The translations under genes and the position numbers were made by a program. Shown here piece after piece: positions 8,720 to 18,174 of a DNA stretch of 64,000 nt. A model generated the notes under the pieces. The model did not search any database and was not told the DNA's origin. It saw nothing but the letters and a program-made list of their open reading frames with translations. Every line of letters starts with the position of its first letter. The stretch's first letter is position 1. This DNA is from Hymenobacter jejuensis (GTDB lineage: Bacteria > Bacteroidota > Bacteroidia > Cytophagales > Hymenobacteraceae), in the NCBI RefSeq assembly GCF_006337165.1, contig NZ_CP040896.1:4464001-4528000 (forward strand). The letters are read 5' to 3'.

Positions 8720-10255
8720 CTATAAGGTTGCTTTTTCTGCTACTAAGCCTTTTGATTTTCCTAAGGTCGTAGCAGAATAATATTCTTTATTCTTAAACAT
8801 TTTCTTCATCCAAAGCCGGTATAATACCTGCCAATAGCCACCACCTACTTTCACTAGTTTAAAAGAGGAGACACCCATATCGGGCGTGCGGTTGATCCAG
8901 GAAATAGGCACTTCCTTGAAGGTAAATCCCATCAGAATAGGCAGCAACCCGGTTTCGGCGTTTATTGAAAAGCCCGGCTGAGTTAGCTCCATCTTCTCCA
9001 CGACTTCCCGGCGAAGTAATTTCAGGTTGTTGGTTACGTCGCGGAATTTGGTGCGCAAGATGATGCGCGCCAGGAAATGAAACCCGCGGTTGGCCGCAAT
9101 CTTTTGGAAGGGATAGTTCAGCAACACGCTGCGCCGCGAAAACCGGCTGCCAATCACCACATCATAGCCTTCGGCTGCGCCGTCGAAAATATCCCGTAGA
9201 TCGGGCAATAAATGCTGAAAATCGCAGTCCATGGACAAAATGTACTTGCCTGTAGCGGCCCGGTACCCGTCCATAATGGCCCGGCCGACGCCGTTGGGTG
9301 GAGTGCGGAACACCGGCGTAATCAGCGGGTATTGCTCGGCCAGCTCGGTAATCACTTGCTTCGTGTTGTCACGGCTGTTGTCGTCCACGAGCACGATTTC
9401 GTACAGGTAATCGCCATACAGGTCCAGGAGCCGGCTCACCAGCGGCCGGAGGTTCATTTCTTCGTTGTGGCAGGGAACTACCACGGACACAGCATTATAT
9501 AACTCCGGATGGTCGCATAGAGAGACCGTCGGCAGTGGTACGGTGCGCGGTGGTTTCTGGGCGTGCAGCAGGATGGAGCCGGCCAACGTGCGCACGAAGG
9601 GCATATTTTCCAGCAGAATCGATATGTTTTGCAGAAACCACGAGCCGTTGGCCGTGAGCGGAGCGTAGGCAAAGTCATTGAACACCGAGAACACCCGCAC
9701 AAAGCCAATTTCGGAGATCAATTCGTACAAATCAGGGCGACTGATCAGGCGCCGTTGGTCTTTTTTGCCCAACAGGCCGGAAACGACCCGGTTGATTCTC
9801 AGGAATGGGTTCCAGGGATTGCTCTCATAAAAAATAATCTCGCCACCCGGCTTGAGCAATTTGTAAGCTTGCTGAAGCAGCCAGGAACAGTTGGATTTGT
9901 CGAGCAAATCCATGGCGATAATGAAGTCGAACTCGCGCCCTTCCAATTGCTCAGTGGAGTTTGCTAAGCTCATAAACTCCACGTTACCAGACTCTTCGGG
10001 TGTTTGGGGCAGGGCTTCTAAAAAAGTGACCGAAGTGATTGGGTTCTCGCCCCTGGAAACCTGCACCAGCTTGGGCGTCAGCAACCCCTGCCCGCAGCCC
10101 AGCTCCAGAATGGATTGGCCGGGTAATAGATGAATTAGGTGGCGGAACGATTGGGCCCGCCACAACAGGCGGTCTTTCAGAATGGGATCGCGATTGAGCC
10201 AATAGTGGTCCCGAAACTGCTCGCGCTTGCCCAAAACTTCTATTACTTCGTTCAT
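8720..10255 (-). CDS. SAM methyltransferase - GT2 glycosyltransferase fusion
   Basis: 511 aa with two catalytic domains. Residues about 25-235 are a class I methyltransferase with motif I ILELGCGQG (49-57) and a post-motif LLKPGGEIIFYE. Residues about 253-490 are a family 2 glycosyltransferase of the dolichol-phosphate-mannose-synthase type: VSVVVPCHNEE at 256-266, VLVDDNSRDNT, the acidic DCD at 343-345 and the VIGSRF block. The N-terminal domain probably methylates a sugar or lipid acceptor, and the C-terminal domain probably charges polyprenyl phosphate. This would supply the donor used by the two GT39-like proteins encoded just downstream on the same strand; that link is inference. No internal stop or frameshift separates the domains. 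Confidence 0.85.
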   Translation of the reverse strand: MNEVIEVLGKREQFRDHYWLNRDPILKDRLLWRAQSFRHLIHLLPGQSILELGCGQGLLTPKLVQVSRGENPITSVTFLEALPQTPEESGNVEFMSLANSTEQLEGREFDFIIAMDLLDKSNCSWLLQQAYKLLKPGGEIIFYESNPWNPFLRINRVVSGLLGKKDQRRLISRPDLYELISEIGFVRVFSVFNDFAYAPLTANGSWFLQNISILLENMPFVRTLAGSILLHAQKPPRTVPLPTVSLCDHPELYNAVSVVVPCHNEEMNLRPLVSRLLDLYGDYLYEIVLVDDNSRDNTKQVITELAEQYPLITPVFRTPPNGVGRAIMDGYRAATGKYILSMDCDFQHLLPDLRDIFDGAAEGYDVVIGSRFSRRSVLLNYPFQKIAANRGFHFLARIILRTKFRDVTNNLKLLRREVVEKMELTQPGFSINAETGLLPILMGFTFKEVPISWINRTPDMGVSSFKLVKVGGGYWQVLYRLWMKKMFKNKEYYSATTLGKSKGLVAEKATL

Positions 10256-10324
10256 TTTAGTACGGATTGCAGGTGTGGTAGAGCAGGTATTTGTAACGGA
10301 TTGGTAATCAGAAATATAAGAATC

Positions 10325-11389
10325 TTAATTCAGCTGTTCTATTCGCTGGCTAGAAGCTTTGTAAATCTGGTGCACGGTTTCTTCCAAGGAAACGGAGATA
10401 TCCCACGACGGATAGTGCTCCCGCATCTTGGCGAGGTTGGAAATGTAGCAGATGTGGTCGCCGATGCGGTTTTCATCGACGTAGGTGTACACCTGAGACT
10501 TGCCGGAAAACTTTTCCACGAGCTTGAAGGCTTCCCAAATCGAGCAGGAGTTGGCGCGGCCGCCGCCTAGGTTATACACTTCCGCTACGCGCGGGGTATT
10601 GATGAAGGCCTCGATGAAGCGGGCCACATCGTGGGAGTGAATGTTGTCGCGGACCTGCTTGCCTTTGTAGCCAAATACTTTGTATTCGCGGCCTTCGAGG
10701 TTGCATTTCACCAAGTAGCTCAGAAACCCGTGCAGCTCAACGCCGGAGTGATTCGGGCCGGTAAGACAACCGCCTCTGAGACAGCAAGTTGGTATGCCAA
10801 AATACCGGCCGTACTCTTGCACCATCACGTCGGCGGCTACTTTGGAAGCCCCAAAAAGCGAGTGTTTCGACTGGTCGATGGAAAAACTTTCGGCAATGCC
10901 GTCGGCGTAGTCTGGGTCAGCATAATCCCAGCGGGTTTCCAACTCGGTCAGGGTGATGGTGTTCGGGCGGTCGCCGTAGACTTTGTTAGTCGACATGTGC
11001 ACAAAAGGCGACTCGGGGCAGGCCTGGCGCACGGCCTCCAGCAAATTGAGCGTACCGATAGCGTTGGTGTCGAAATCATCGAAGGGAATGGCCGCGGCGC
11101 GGTCGTGAGAAGGTTGTGCCGCAGTGTGCACAATAGCATCGGGCCGAATGTCTTTTAAAAGCTTCAGGACGCCTTGGCGGTCACGGATATCAAGCTCGTG
11201 GTGGTGAAACGCGCTACCGAGCTGAATGGCCAGCCGGCTTTGGTTCCAGCGGGTATCGCCCTGCGGCCCAAAGAAAACGGCGCGCTGGTTGTTGTCAAGA
11301 CCATATATCTGCCACCCGCGCTCTGCAAAATGAACAGCAACCTCCGACCCAATTAAGCCCGACGACCCGGTGACTAGTAATTTTCTCAC
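10325..11389 (-). CDS. NAD-dependent epimerase/dehydratase, CDP-paratose 2-epimerase-like
   Basis: Extended short-chain dehydrogenase of 354 aa that probably epimerises or dehydrates a nucleotide sugar for the adjacent glycan cluster. It has the NAD-binding TGSSGLIGS at residues 7-15, VHTAAQPSHD, and HMSTNKVYGD. The usual YxxxK active-site motif reads FGASK: phenylalanine stands at the catalytic tyrosine position (codon TTT). The start is GTG at 11389; the ATG 2 bp further upstream runs straight into a stop. The gene is on the same strand as the fusion gene, 69 bp upstream of it, so an operon is likely. Confidence 0.82.
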   Translation of the reverse strand: MRKLLVTGSSGLIGSEVAVHFAERGWQIYGLDNNQRAVFFGPQGDTRWNQSRLAIQLGSAFHHHELDIRDRQGVLKLLKDIRPDAIVHTAAQPSHDRAAAIPFDDFDTNAIGTLNLLEAVRQACPESPFVHMSTNKVYGDRPNTITLTELETRWDYADPDYADGIAESFSIDQSKHSLFGASKVAADVMVQEYGRYFGIPTCCLRGGCLTGPNHSGVELHGFLSYLVKCNLEGREYKVFGYKGKQVRDNIHSHDVARFIEAFINTPRVAEVYNLGGGRANSCSIWEAFKLVEKFSGKSQVYTYVDENRIGDHICYISNLAKMREHYPSWDISVSLEETVHQIYKASSQRIEQLN

Positions 11390-11391
11390 AT

Positions 11392-12047
11392 TCAGGGATT
11401 TAACAGTGTAGTTTCTGATAGTTTAAGCAATCAAGCAATAGCAAGCCAAGTAAAAAGATGTACCGGCCCGGAACGAGCTCAGACCTTGTGAAACATTCCT
11501 TAAGGAAAGCAAAAAATCTTTGGCGCAATCTTGTAGTTTCAAAGATACTAAAATCTTGGATGTATAGAGGATATTACAGGATTTTTTGAACAAACAGTGC
11601 TGGAGAGTGCTATTAAATCGAGTTACAATAAAACTATATTTAGAAAAAACCATCCGGGCAAAACCGCAGAAAGCATACTGCGAAGTACTGTGGCGGTTAA
11701 AAAAATGATATTCTAAGTCTTTAGTACAGAACATAATACCTTACTACCCAAGAACTAAATAGGGTAGAAGGGATGCGCATCGACCGGAAATTACCGAGTA
11801 CAACCAGTTGGTAGTTGGAGTAATAAAAATCATTAAATAAGGCACCTCAGAGCCTTGCGCAGGCCGCATAAGTTTTAAGATGCTGCCGTAGGTAGTACTT
11901 TAGCGGAGCCTAGATAGAAACCCATGCTTTCTGGAGGGCCGTACTATTCTGGCGATCAGTAGCCAGCTTGGTACCAAGGCTGAAAAAGTTAAGAACCTAA
12001 AAGCGCTGGCCTCTGAGGCTGCAAAAGCAGAAATTACCCCTTTTTAT
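11392..12047. other. 656-bp gene-free, AT-rich interval
   Basis: Divergent spacer between the epimerase gene and gpsA. A 103-codon minus-strand ORF (11423-11734) has no recognisable features and AT-rich random-looking composition; I do not call it. A 12-bp perfect palindrome CTTGGTACCAAG lies at 11967-11978, 70 bp before gpsA. I see no RNA gene. Confidence 0.5.
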
Positions 12048-13037
12048 ATGTCCAAGATCGCCGTGATTGGCGGTGGCTCCTGGGCCACAGCATTAACCAA
12101 AATTCTCTCTGAAAACGGGGCCCAGGTAGGCTGGTGGCTGCGCCACAAAGAGGATGTACAGCACTTGCTGCGTACCCGCCACAACGCACGCTACCTTTCG
12201 TCGGTCGCCTTCGATCTGGACAAAGTGCTTCCCTCGTCTGATCTGGAGGAAGTGGTGGAGGCTGCGGAATGGGTGGTGCTGGCCGTGCCCGCCGCGTTTG
12301 TGCAAAATGCCCTCGAGAAGCTTGACCGCGACGACCTGAAGCACAAACGCGTTATTTCGGCCATCAAGGGCATGATTCCCAGCAAAAACGTGCTCGTTAC
12401 CGACTATGTAGCCGAGCGTTTTCGGCTGCCCCACGAGCGGCTGGGCATTGTGGCCGGCCCATGCCACGCCGAAGAAGTAGCCTTGGAAAAGCAAAGCTAC
12501 CTGACCATTGGCGCGTGGGATATGGCCTTGGCTGAGGACTTCTGCCAGCTGCTGCGCAACCGCTATGTGAAGGCGTCGCCCATGCTGGATCTGGACGGAA
12601 TTGAGTACTGCGCCGTGATGAAAAACATCATTGCCCTGACCTGCGGCATTGCCCACGGCTTGGGCTACGGCGACAATTTTCAGGCCGTGCTGGTGAGCAA
12701 TGCCGTGCAGGAAATTCGGCGCTTTGTGCACGCCGTTAATCCGCAGCCGCGCGACTTGTCGGCCTCGGCCTACCTCGGCGATCTGCTGGTGACGGCGTAT
12801 TCGCAGTTTTCGCGCAACCGCACGTTCGGCAGCATGATCGGGCGGGGCTATTCGGTGAAGTCGGCGCAGCTGGAAATGAACATGGTGGCCGAAGGCTACT
12901 ACGCCGTGAAAAGCATTCACGAGCTCAACAAAAAGCTGCTGGTGAACATGCCGATTGCTCTGGCTGCGTATCGCATTCTGTATGAGAAGGTTGCGCCCGC
13001 GGTAGAAATCGAGTTGCTGAAGGAAAAATTCAGGTAA
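12048..13037 (+). CDS. gpsA: glycerol-3-phosphate dehydrogenase [NAD(P)+]
   Basis: Reduces dihydroxyacetone phosphate to sn-glycerol 3-phosphate for phospholipid synthesis; cytosolic. The N-terminal Rossmann motif is GGGSWATALTKIL (residues 8-20; family GxGxxGTA, here with WAT). The catalytic lysine block is CAVMKNIIALTCGIAHGLGYGDN, and the C-terminal NRTFGSMIGRGYS and VAEGYYAVKSIHEL segments are typical. The 329 aa length is normal. It is followed by two small genes on the same strand that may be co-transcribed but are unrelated in function. Confidence 0.94.
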   Translation: MSKIAVIGGGSWATALTKILSENGAQVGWWLRHKEDVQHLLRTRHNARYLSSVAFDLDKVLPSSDLEEVVEAAEWVVLAVPAAFVQNALEKLDRDDLKHKRVISAIKGMIPSKNVLVTDYVAERFRLPHERLGIVAGPCHAEEVALEKQSYLTIGAWDMALAEDFCQLLRNRYVKASPMLDLDGIEYCAVMKNIIALTCGIAHGLGYGDNFQAVLVSNAVQEIRRFVHAVNPQPRDLSASAYLGDLLVTAYSQFSRNRTFGSMIGRGYSVKSAQLEMNMVAEGYYAVKSIHELNKKLLVNMPIALAAYRILYEKVAPAVEIELLKEKFR

Positions 13038-13149
13038 GGCCCACCGCTGTCAGTGCCGTCAGTACCAGTAACCTGTTTCCTTGCAACAAGGCTCAGCACT
13101 GCTTGTCGTTTTCACGTATCAGCCTAGTATTCACCAACCACTCCCGCAT

Positions 13150-13545
13150 ATGGCTACCTGGGGCTACCACAATTTCGACAACGATGCCGCGGCTGACTTC
13201 GCCGAAGACTTTCGCGATAACCCAAACGAGGCCGTTCTGCTGGAAGCGCTCGCCGCCGTGGCGGAAGAAGAAGAACACATCGACGCCGATGCCGCCAGTG
13301 AGGCTTTGGCGGCGGCGGAAATCATTGCGGCCGTGATGGGCAAGCCCGCCCAGGATTTGCCCGTCGATCTGATTCCGGTGATCGTGAAGATGGATACCGA
13401 TGAGAGCGAGGATCTGCTGGAATTGGCGCGCGGCGCGGTCAAAGCTATCTTAAAGGAGTCGGCGTTGCAGGAGCACTGGGCCGGCAGCGACAACGCCGCC
13501 GACTGGCAACACTTGCAGCGCGATCTGCTGGAACGGCTTAAGTAG
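13150..13545 (+). CDS. DUF4259-like protein
   Basis: 131 aa, acidic and alanine-rich, predicted cytosolic and helical. The start MATWGYHNFDNDAAADFAED matches the N-terminal pattern of DUF4259 proteins (a TWG...F.ND.A.DF segment); function unknown. I chose the ATG at 13150 over the open frame from 13081 because the motif begins there. It ends 13 bp before the EamA gene, so the two may be translated from one message. The family name is from memory of the motif, not from a search. Confidence 0.7.
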   Translation: MATWGYHNFDNDAAADFAEDFRDNPNEAVLLEALAAVAEEEEHIDADAASEALAAAEIIAAVMGKPAQDLPVDLIPVIVKMDTDESEDLLELARGAVKAILKESALQEHWAGSDNAADWQHLQRDLLERLK

Positions 13546-13558
13546 TTTATCCAACGGT

Positions 13559-13987
13559 ATGCCCTGGTATTTCCTCGCACTGCTGGCGGCCTTTTGCCTG
13601 GCGCTGTATAACTTCTTTATCAAGCTGGCATCCGGTTACATACCGGCAGCTGTGGGGGCAGTAGTACTGCAAATTGTAGCTGCCGGACTGGGCGCGGCCT
13701 GGCTGCTAAAGCTAAAGCTGCAAGGCCAGCCGTTGCCCGTAACCAGTAAGGGATTGCTGCTGGCCGCTTTGGCGGGCGCCGGGGTGGGGCTGGCCGAAAT
13801 CCTCACGTTTGTGGTATTCAGCCGCGGCGTACCCTCGTCCGTGGGCACGCCCGTCTTGGTGGGCGGTTCGGTGCTGCTCACTGCCGCCTTGGGTCTGGTA
13901 CTGTTACGCGAGTCTCTGACGTGGCCGCAAGGAGTGGGCCTTGTCCTAATTGTGGTCGGCATTGCGCTGTTGTCGCGCGGCCACTGA
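13559..13987 (+). CDS. EamA/DMT-family single-domain membrane transporter
   Basis: 142 aa with four to five hydrophobic helices: MPWYFLALLAAFCLALYNFF, a second near PAAVGAVVLQIVAAGLGAAW, then LLLAALAGAGVGLAEILTFV and the C-terminal GVGLVLIVVGIALLSRG. This is the size of one EamA repeat, as in SMR-type or half-size drug/metabolite transporters, which work as dimers. Substrate unknown. It directly follows the DUF4259-like gene. Confidence 0.8.
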   Translation: MPWYFLALLAAFCLALYNFFIKLASGYIPAAVGAVVLQIVAAGLGAAWLLKLKLQGQPLPVTSKGLLLAALAGAGVGLAEILTFVVFSRGVPSSVGTPVLVGGSVLLTAALGLVLLRESLTWPQGVGLVLIVVGIALLSRGH

Positions 13988-14296
13988 TTTTCGGGTTCTC
14001 CGGAGCAAGCTAAAGGCTATTCAACAGCAATAAGTTACCGCGGCTTGCACGTGCCAACTTGCCATTTGCTCAAGCCCCGCGGCAAGCCAATTTTATACAG
14101 CATAAGCTCTATAAAATTTTGTTATACAGGCATAGACCGTGTTTATGACTAACTATCAGATAGTAAGATAGTTAGCTATTTGGGCAAGAAAAGGCGCTAC
14201 GTTAAGCGCCAAGCACAAAAAAATGGTGCTATATAACGGGTAAACCTTCACGTAGGTTGCTAGTATATTAGTGGTACACAACACCCACTTACGATC
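13988..14296. other. 309-bp catalase upstream region
   Basis: No gene seen. It contains the inverted repeat CTAACTATC (14149-14157) / GATAGTTAG (14167-14175) with a 9-base loop, about 120 bp before the catalase start, which could be an operator or a hairpin in the leader. No OxyR- or PerR-like site that I could defend. Confidence 0.4.
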
Positions 14297-15964
14297 ATGG
14301 ACGACAACCAGAAGCCCCTTCAGAACGGACATGCTACCGGCGACGGCACAGGCACGGCCAGTACTGGCGCCGGCACTTCGCACGACCAGCGCACGGCTGC
14401 CGGCGAAGGCGCCCAGACCCTCACCACGCGTCAGGGCCATCCGCTTACCAACAACCAGAACCTGCGCACCGTGGGCAACCGCGGCCCGGCAACGCTGGAG
14501 AACTATCAGTTCCTGGAAAAAATCAGCCATTTCGACCGGGAACGCGTGCCCGAGCGCGTAGTACACGCTCGTGGTGCCGGTGCGCATGGCGTATTCGAAG
14601 CCTACGGCAAAGTAGGCGACGAGCCAATTGCGAAGTACACCCGCGCTAAACTGTTTAACACACCCGGCAAAGAAACGCCGGTATTCGTGCGCTTCTCCAC
14701 GGTAGGCCACGGTGGCCACTCACCCGAAACCCTGCGCGACCCGCGCGGCTTTGCGGTGAAGTTTTATACCGAAGACGGCAACTGGGACTTGGTGGGCAAC
14801 AACCTGAAGGTGTTTTTCATCCGCGATGCCATGAAGTTTCCGGATCTGATTCACTCGCAGAAGCCCGACCCGGTGCACAACCGCCAAACCGGCGAGCGCA
14901 TCTTCGACTTCATCTCGAACACGCCGGAGGCCATGCACATGGTGGCGTTCCTGTTTTCGCCCTGGGGCATTCCGGCTAACTACCGCCAGATGCAGGGTTC
15001 GGGCGTGAACACCTACAAATGGGTAAATGCCCAAGGCGAAGCCGTGCTGGTGAAATACCACTGGGAGCCGCTGCAAGGCATCAAAAACCTAACGCAGCCC
15101 GAAGCCGAAGCCATCCAGGCCAAAAACTTCAACCACGCCACGCAGGATTTGTTCGATAACATCGCCAAAGGCAACTTCCCGCAGTGGGAGCTGCGCGTGC
15201 AGATCATGAGCGACGACGAGCATCCCGAGCTAGACTTCGATCCGCTGGACGACACCAAAATCTGGCCCGAAGATCAGTTCCCGCACCTGCCCGTGGGCAA
15301 GATGACGCTGAACAAAAACCCCGAAAACTACTTCGCCGAAGTAGAGCAAGCCGCATTCGGCACGGGCGTATTGGTCGACGGCCTCGACTTCTCGGACGAC
15401 AAAATGCTGCAAGGCCGTACTTTCTCGTACTCCGATACGCAGCGTTACCGCGTGGGCACCAACTACTTGCAGTTGCCCATCAACGCGCCCAAAAAGCACG
15501 TAGCCACCAACCAGCGCGATGGCCAGATGGCGTATCACGTGGATGCGGCGCCGGGCCAGAACAACCACATCAACTACGAGCCATCGTCGTTGAACGGGCT
15601 GAAAGAAGCACCTCGCTCTTTCCCTGATCACACGCCGCAGTACACGGGTCGTTTGTTGCGCGAAACCATCGACCGTACCAACAATTTCAAGCAAGCCGGT
15701 GAGCGCTATCGTCTGCACGAAGATTGGGAGCGTGACGACCTGATTAACAACATGGTAGGAGCCCTGGCCAACGCCGACCGCAAGGTGAGCGACAAAATGG
15801 TGGAGCTGTGCACCAACTGCGACGCCGATTGGGGCCGCCGCTTAGCCGAAGGCCTGCAAAATGCCCGCAGCGGTCAGGCAGGCGCAACGCAAGCCAACGA
15901 AAGCAAAGCCTCCGAAGCCGTGGCGCAAGCCGAAGAAGTAGCCCACGACGCCAAGCCGTATTAA
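14297..15964 (+). CDS. katA: monofunctional heme catalase
   Basis: Converts hydrogen peroxide to water and oxygen. Catalytic His90 lies in RVVHARGAGAHG, the distal asparagine in VGNNLKVFFIRD (about residue 168), and the heme-ligand tyrosine in RTFSYSDTQRYR. The 555 aa length includes an N-terminal extension of about 40 residues rich in Gly, Thr and Asn, and a C-terminal Ala/Glu-rich tail. It stands alone, with a strong terminator behind it. The ATG at 14297 is the only plausible start. The gene symbol is generic for the class. Confidence 0.95.
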   Translation: MDDNQKPLQNGHATGDGTGTASTGAGTSHDQRTAAGEGAQTLTTRQGHPLTNNQNLRTVGNRGPATLENYQFLEKISHFDRERVPERVVHARGAGAHGVFEAYGKVGDEPIAKYTRAKLFNTPGKETPVFVRFSTVGHGGHSPETLRDPRGFAVKFYTEDGNWDLVGNNLKVFFIRDAMKFPDLIHSQKPDPVHNRQTGERIFDFISNTPEAMHMVAFLFSPWGIPANYRQMQGSGVNTYKWVNAQGEAVLVKYHWEPLQGIKNLTQPEAEAIQAKNFNHATQDLFDNIAKGNFPQWELRVQIMSDDEHPELDFDPLDDTKIWPEDQFPHLPVGKMTLNKNPENYFAEVEQAAFGTGVLVDGLDFSDDKMLQGRTFSYSDTQRYRVGTNYLQLPINAPKKHVATNQRDGQMAYHVDAAPGQNNHINYEPSSLNGLKEAPRSFPDHTPQYTGRLLRETIDRTNNFKQAGERYRLHEDWERDDLINNMVGALANADRKVSDKMVELCTNCDADWGRRLAEGLQNARSGQAGATQANESKASEAVAQAEEVAHDAKPY

Positions 15965-16005
15965 GGCTCGATATGCCAGCGCTCTTGCTGATTTGGGCAA
16001 AGCGT

Positions 16006-16047
16006 ACAACAAAAAAAGGAAGCCGAAAGGCTTCCTTTTTTTGTTGT
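16006..16047. terminator. intrinsic terminator after catalase
   Basis: Perfect 19-bp arms (16006-16024 and 16029-16047) with a GAAA tetraloop; A7 before and T7 after the GGAAGCC stem. Works in either orientation. Confidence 0.92.
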
Positions 16048-16063
16048 ATATAAAATATAAGTT

Positions 16064-16100
16064 AATGCATAAGTATCTGATTTAAAGATATTTATGCATT
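16064..16100. repeat. AT-rich 15-bp hairpin
   Basis: Arms AATGCATAAGTATCT and AGATATTTATGCATT pair with one G-T wobble and a 7-base loop. It resembles the hairpin at 26249-26277 (both contain AGATATTTAT). Function unknown. Confidence 0.6.
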
Positions 16101-16193
16101 GCTATTCAAGCGTGAGATTACTTGTTTATTGAGAGTATTTGGCCTAGTCGCAATTCTACCAAAAGAGACTTTACCGCATGTCCCATAAAGGTC

Positions 16194-16781
16194 TCATAAA
16201 GCGTGAAACCCCCATTTCTCCAGTTCTTCCCAAACCCGATGCACGGGTAGCCCCATGACGTTAAAATACGACCCCTCCAGCCGCGTCACGGCCACCATCC
16301 CGATCCAGTCTTGGGCACCGTAGGCACCGGCTTTGTCCAAGGGCTTGTAATTGAGAACATAATGTTCGATTTCGGCTTGAGAAAGTGCCCGGAAATGCAC
16401 GCGGGTTTGGTCGGAAAATACGGTTTGCCGGCCATCGGCGCCCAGCAGGCAGACGCCCGTAAAGACATCGTGGGCGCGGCCTTGCAAGCGCGTCAGCATT
16501 CGGATGGCTTCGGCTTCGTCGGCGGGTTTATTGAGCACGTCTTCGTCGAGGCATACTATGGTGTCGGCGGTGAGCACTACTTCATCGGGTTGTAAATCAG
16601 CGCGGTAGGCGTCGGCTTTGTGCGCCGCCAGATATTCCGCGACTTCGGCCCGGTGCAGGTGCGGCGGGTAGCTTTCGTCTACTTCCTTGAGCCGTACGGT
16701 GTAGGGCAAGCCCAATTCGGTAAGCAATTGCCGGCGGCGCGGCGAGTTAGAGGCCAGGAGTAAGCGTAGTTTGGAAGGCAT
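16194..16781 (-). CDS. maf: Maf-family nucleoside triphosphate pyrophosphatase
   Basis: House-cleaning enzyme that hydrolyses non-canonical or excess (d)NTPs (dTTP/UTP type) to the monophosphate. The family start LLLASNSPRRRQLLTELGL holds the SxSPRR motif; VVLTADTIVCLD carries the ADT catalytic aspartate, followed by NKPADEAEA and GAYGAQDWIG. 195 aa, normal length. Its first 35 bases overlap the end of the DUF1015 gene, so the pair is translationally linked. Confidence 0.93.
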   Translation of the reverse strand: MPSKLRLLLASNSPRRRQLLTELGLPYTVRLKEVDESYPPHLHRAEVAEYLAAHKADAYRADLQPDEVVLTADTIVCLDEDVLNKPADEAEAIRMLTRLQGRAHDVFTGVCLLGADGRQTVFSDQTRVHFRALSQAEIEHYVLNYKPLDKAGAYGAQDWIGMVAVTRLEGSYFNVMGLPVHRVWEELEKWGFHAL

Positions 16782-18072
16782 TCTGGTTTTCGTCGTCGCG
16801 GATGGAAGTAAATAGGAAACCGCCGATGGTTTTGGGGTAAAAGAAGGTCGATTTGGGCGGCATCACCGCGCCCGAATGGCAAACGCGCTCCACTTCGTCC
16901 ATCGTGACTTCGTTGGTAATGAAAGCAGCCCGCGCCTCGCCCCGGTCGACGCGCGTGAGGCACTCCGAAAAGTTGCGCACGTACGCAATGCCCGTCCACT
17001 GCCGTTGCGCATCAGGGCCGGCTATGCCCAGCACGCGCTCCAATACAAAATAGTGCAACACCGTGAGGTCCAGGGCTTTCACTTCGGGGGTCGTGTCCCA
17101 AGTGAGCTGACTGTGTACCTCGGGTTTGAGGCGGAGCTTGTACGCCTTGCCATCCAGATACAAGCCAAAAGCCCAGGTTTTACCGGCAATTAATTCCGGC
17201 AAATCGTAGGCATCGTCTTTAGGCAGTACGGTAAAATAGCGGGCCAGCTGCTTCAAAAACTCTTCGTCACTGGTTTGGCCGGGTAGCTCCAGCAACAGGC
17301 GGTGGGTGGGCAGAATGCGCAGGTCGTCGGCGGCCGAGTTGGTGAGGTACATCAAATGAAAATGCCACGGCTCGTTGCCCGTATTTTCGGGATCAGCCAG
17401 CATTCGCGCCTGCCGATAGACCAGCGAGCCTTCGTAGCGGTGGTGCCCATCGGCCAGAATCACCTGTCGCGAAGCCAGGACCTCCTGAAAGCGGCGAATC
17501 ACGCGGGCATCCTGAATGACGGCCAATACGTCGCGGGCTCCCTGGTAGTCCTCCTCGGTTTGGTAGAGCGGGTCCTGCATGGCCTCGTCGAGGTAGCGTT
17601 CCAGCTCAAACGTGTCGTCGCGGTAGAGGCCGTGGGTGGCACTGGTCTGAAACTCGGTGCAGGCCAGCAGCTCGGCGCGGTCGTTGACGGAAGTAGGCAG
17701 CGTGTTTTCGTGGCGCAGCACCACGTTTTCGGCCCAGTCGTAGGCCCGAATGTGGCACATAAAGCCCTTGCGGCAATACTCGCGGTGGGGCGTGCCGGGC
17801 AGCCGGAAGTACTGGTAATAGGCATAAATGCCCGGCAGATCGTCCTGCTTCAGTACACCTTGCTGCTTCCATTCTTTGAGCCGCCGCAGGGCTTCGGCGG
17901 CCGGGTCGGGACCGCGCGGTACGGATAAGTGAATGCTATTGAAGGGGTTGCGGTACAGCGCCTCCCGTTGCTTCGTCGACACGACGTCGAAGAGGGGCGA
18001 CACGTACGCATCGATATCGGCGCTCAGCTCGGCGTTGTAGCGCCAGCCGCACACAGGTTGAATTTCAGCCAA
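16747..18072 (-). CDS. DUF1015 family protein
   Basis: 441 aa, cytosolic. It matches the DUF1015 (putative HTH domain) family: the N-terminal SPLFDVVSTKQREAL resembles the family segment APPYDVvs...., and the central LADGHHRYEGS block is the family hallmark. Biochemical function unknown; members have been linked to serine-phosphate kinase-like folds only by homology. The start is TTG at 18072, because an in-frame stop lies three codons upstream and no ATG fits. It overlaps maf by 35 bp. Confidence 0.88.
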   Translation of the reverse strand: MAEIQPVCGWRYNAELSADIDAYVSPLFDVVSTKQREALYRNPFNSIHLSVPRGPDPAAEALRRLKEWKQQGVLKQDDLPGIYAYYQYFRLPGTPHREYCRKGFMCHIRAYDWAENVVLRHENTLPTSVNDRAELLACTEFQTSATHGLYRDDTFELERYLDEAMQDPLYQTEEDYQGARDVLAVIQDARVIRRFQEVLASRQVILADGHHRYEGSLVYRQARMLADPENTGNEPWHFHLMYLTNSAADDLRILPTHRLLLELPGQTSDEEFLKQLARYFTVLPKDDAYDLPELIAGKTWAFGLYLDGKAYKLRLKPEVHSQLTWDTTPEVKALDLTVLHYFVLERVLGIAGPDAQRQWTGIAYVRNFSECLTRVDRGEARAAFITNEVTMDEVERVCHSGAVMPPKSTFFYPKTIGGFLFTSIRDDENQNAFQTTLTPGL

Positions 18073-18144
18073 AACGTCTTAGAAAAGATGTTAAAACGCG
18101 TCCGTTATCCCGAAGCACAGTGCGGAAGAATAACGAAATTATTT

Positions 18145-18174
18145 TTATAAATTATTGAATATCAATCATTTATG
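18145..18174 (+). repeat. dispersed palindrome, copy B
   Basis: Core TTGAATATCAA at 18155-18165; right arm ends TTTATG. The stop codon of pdxH (18170-18172 on the minus strand) lies inside the element. Confidence 0.75.

Noticed and set aside
11423..11734. 103-codon minus-strand frame in the spacer before gpsA
   Set aside because: Cys/Phe/Ser-rich translation of AT-rich DNA, no promoter, no conserved-looking segment.
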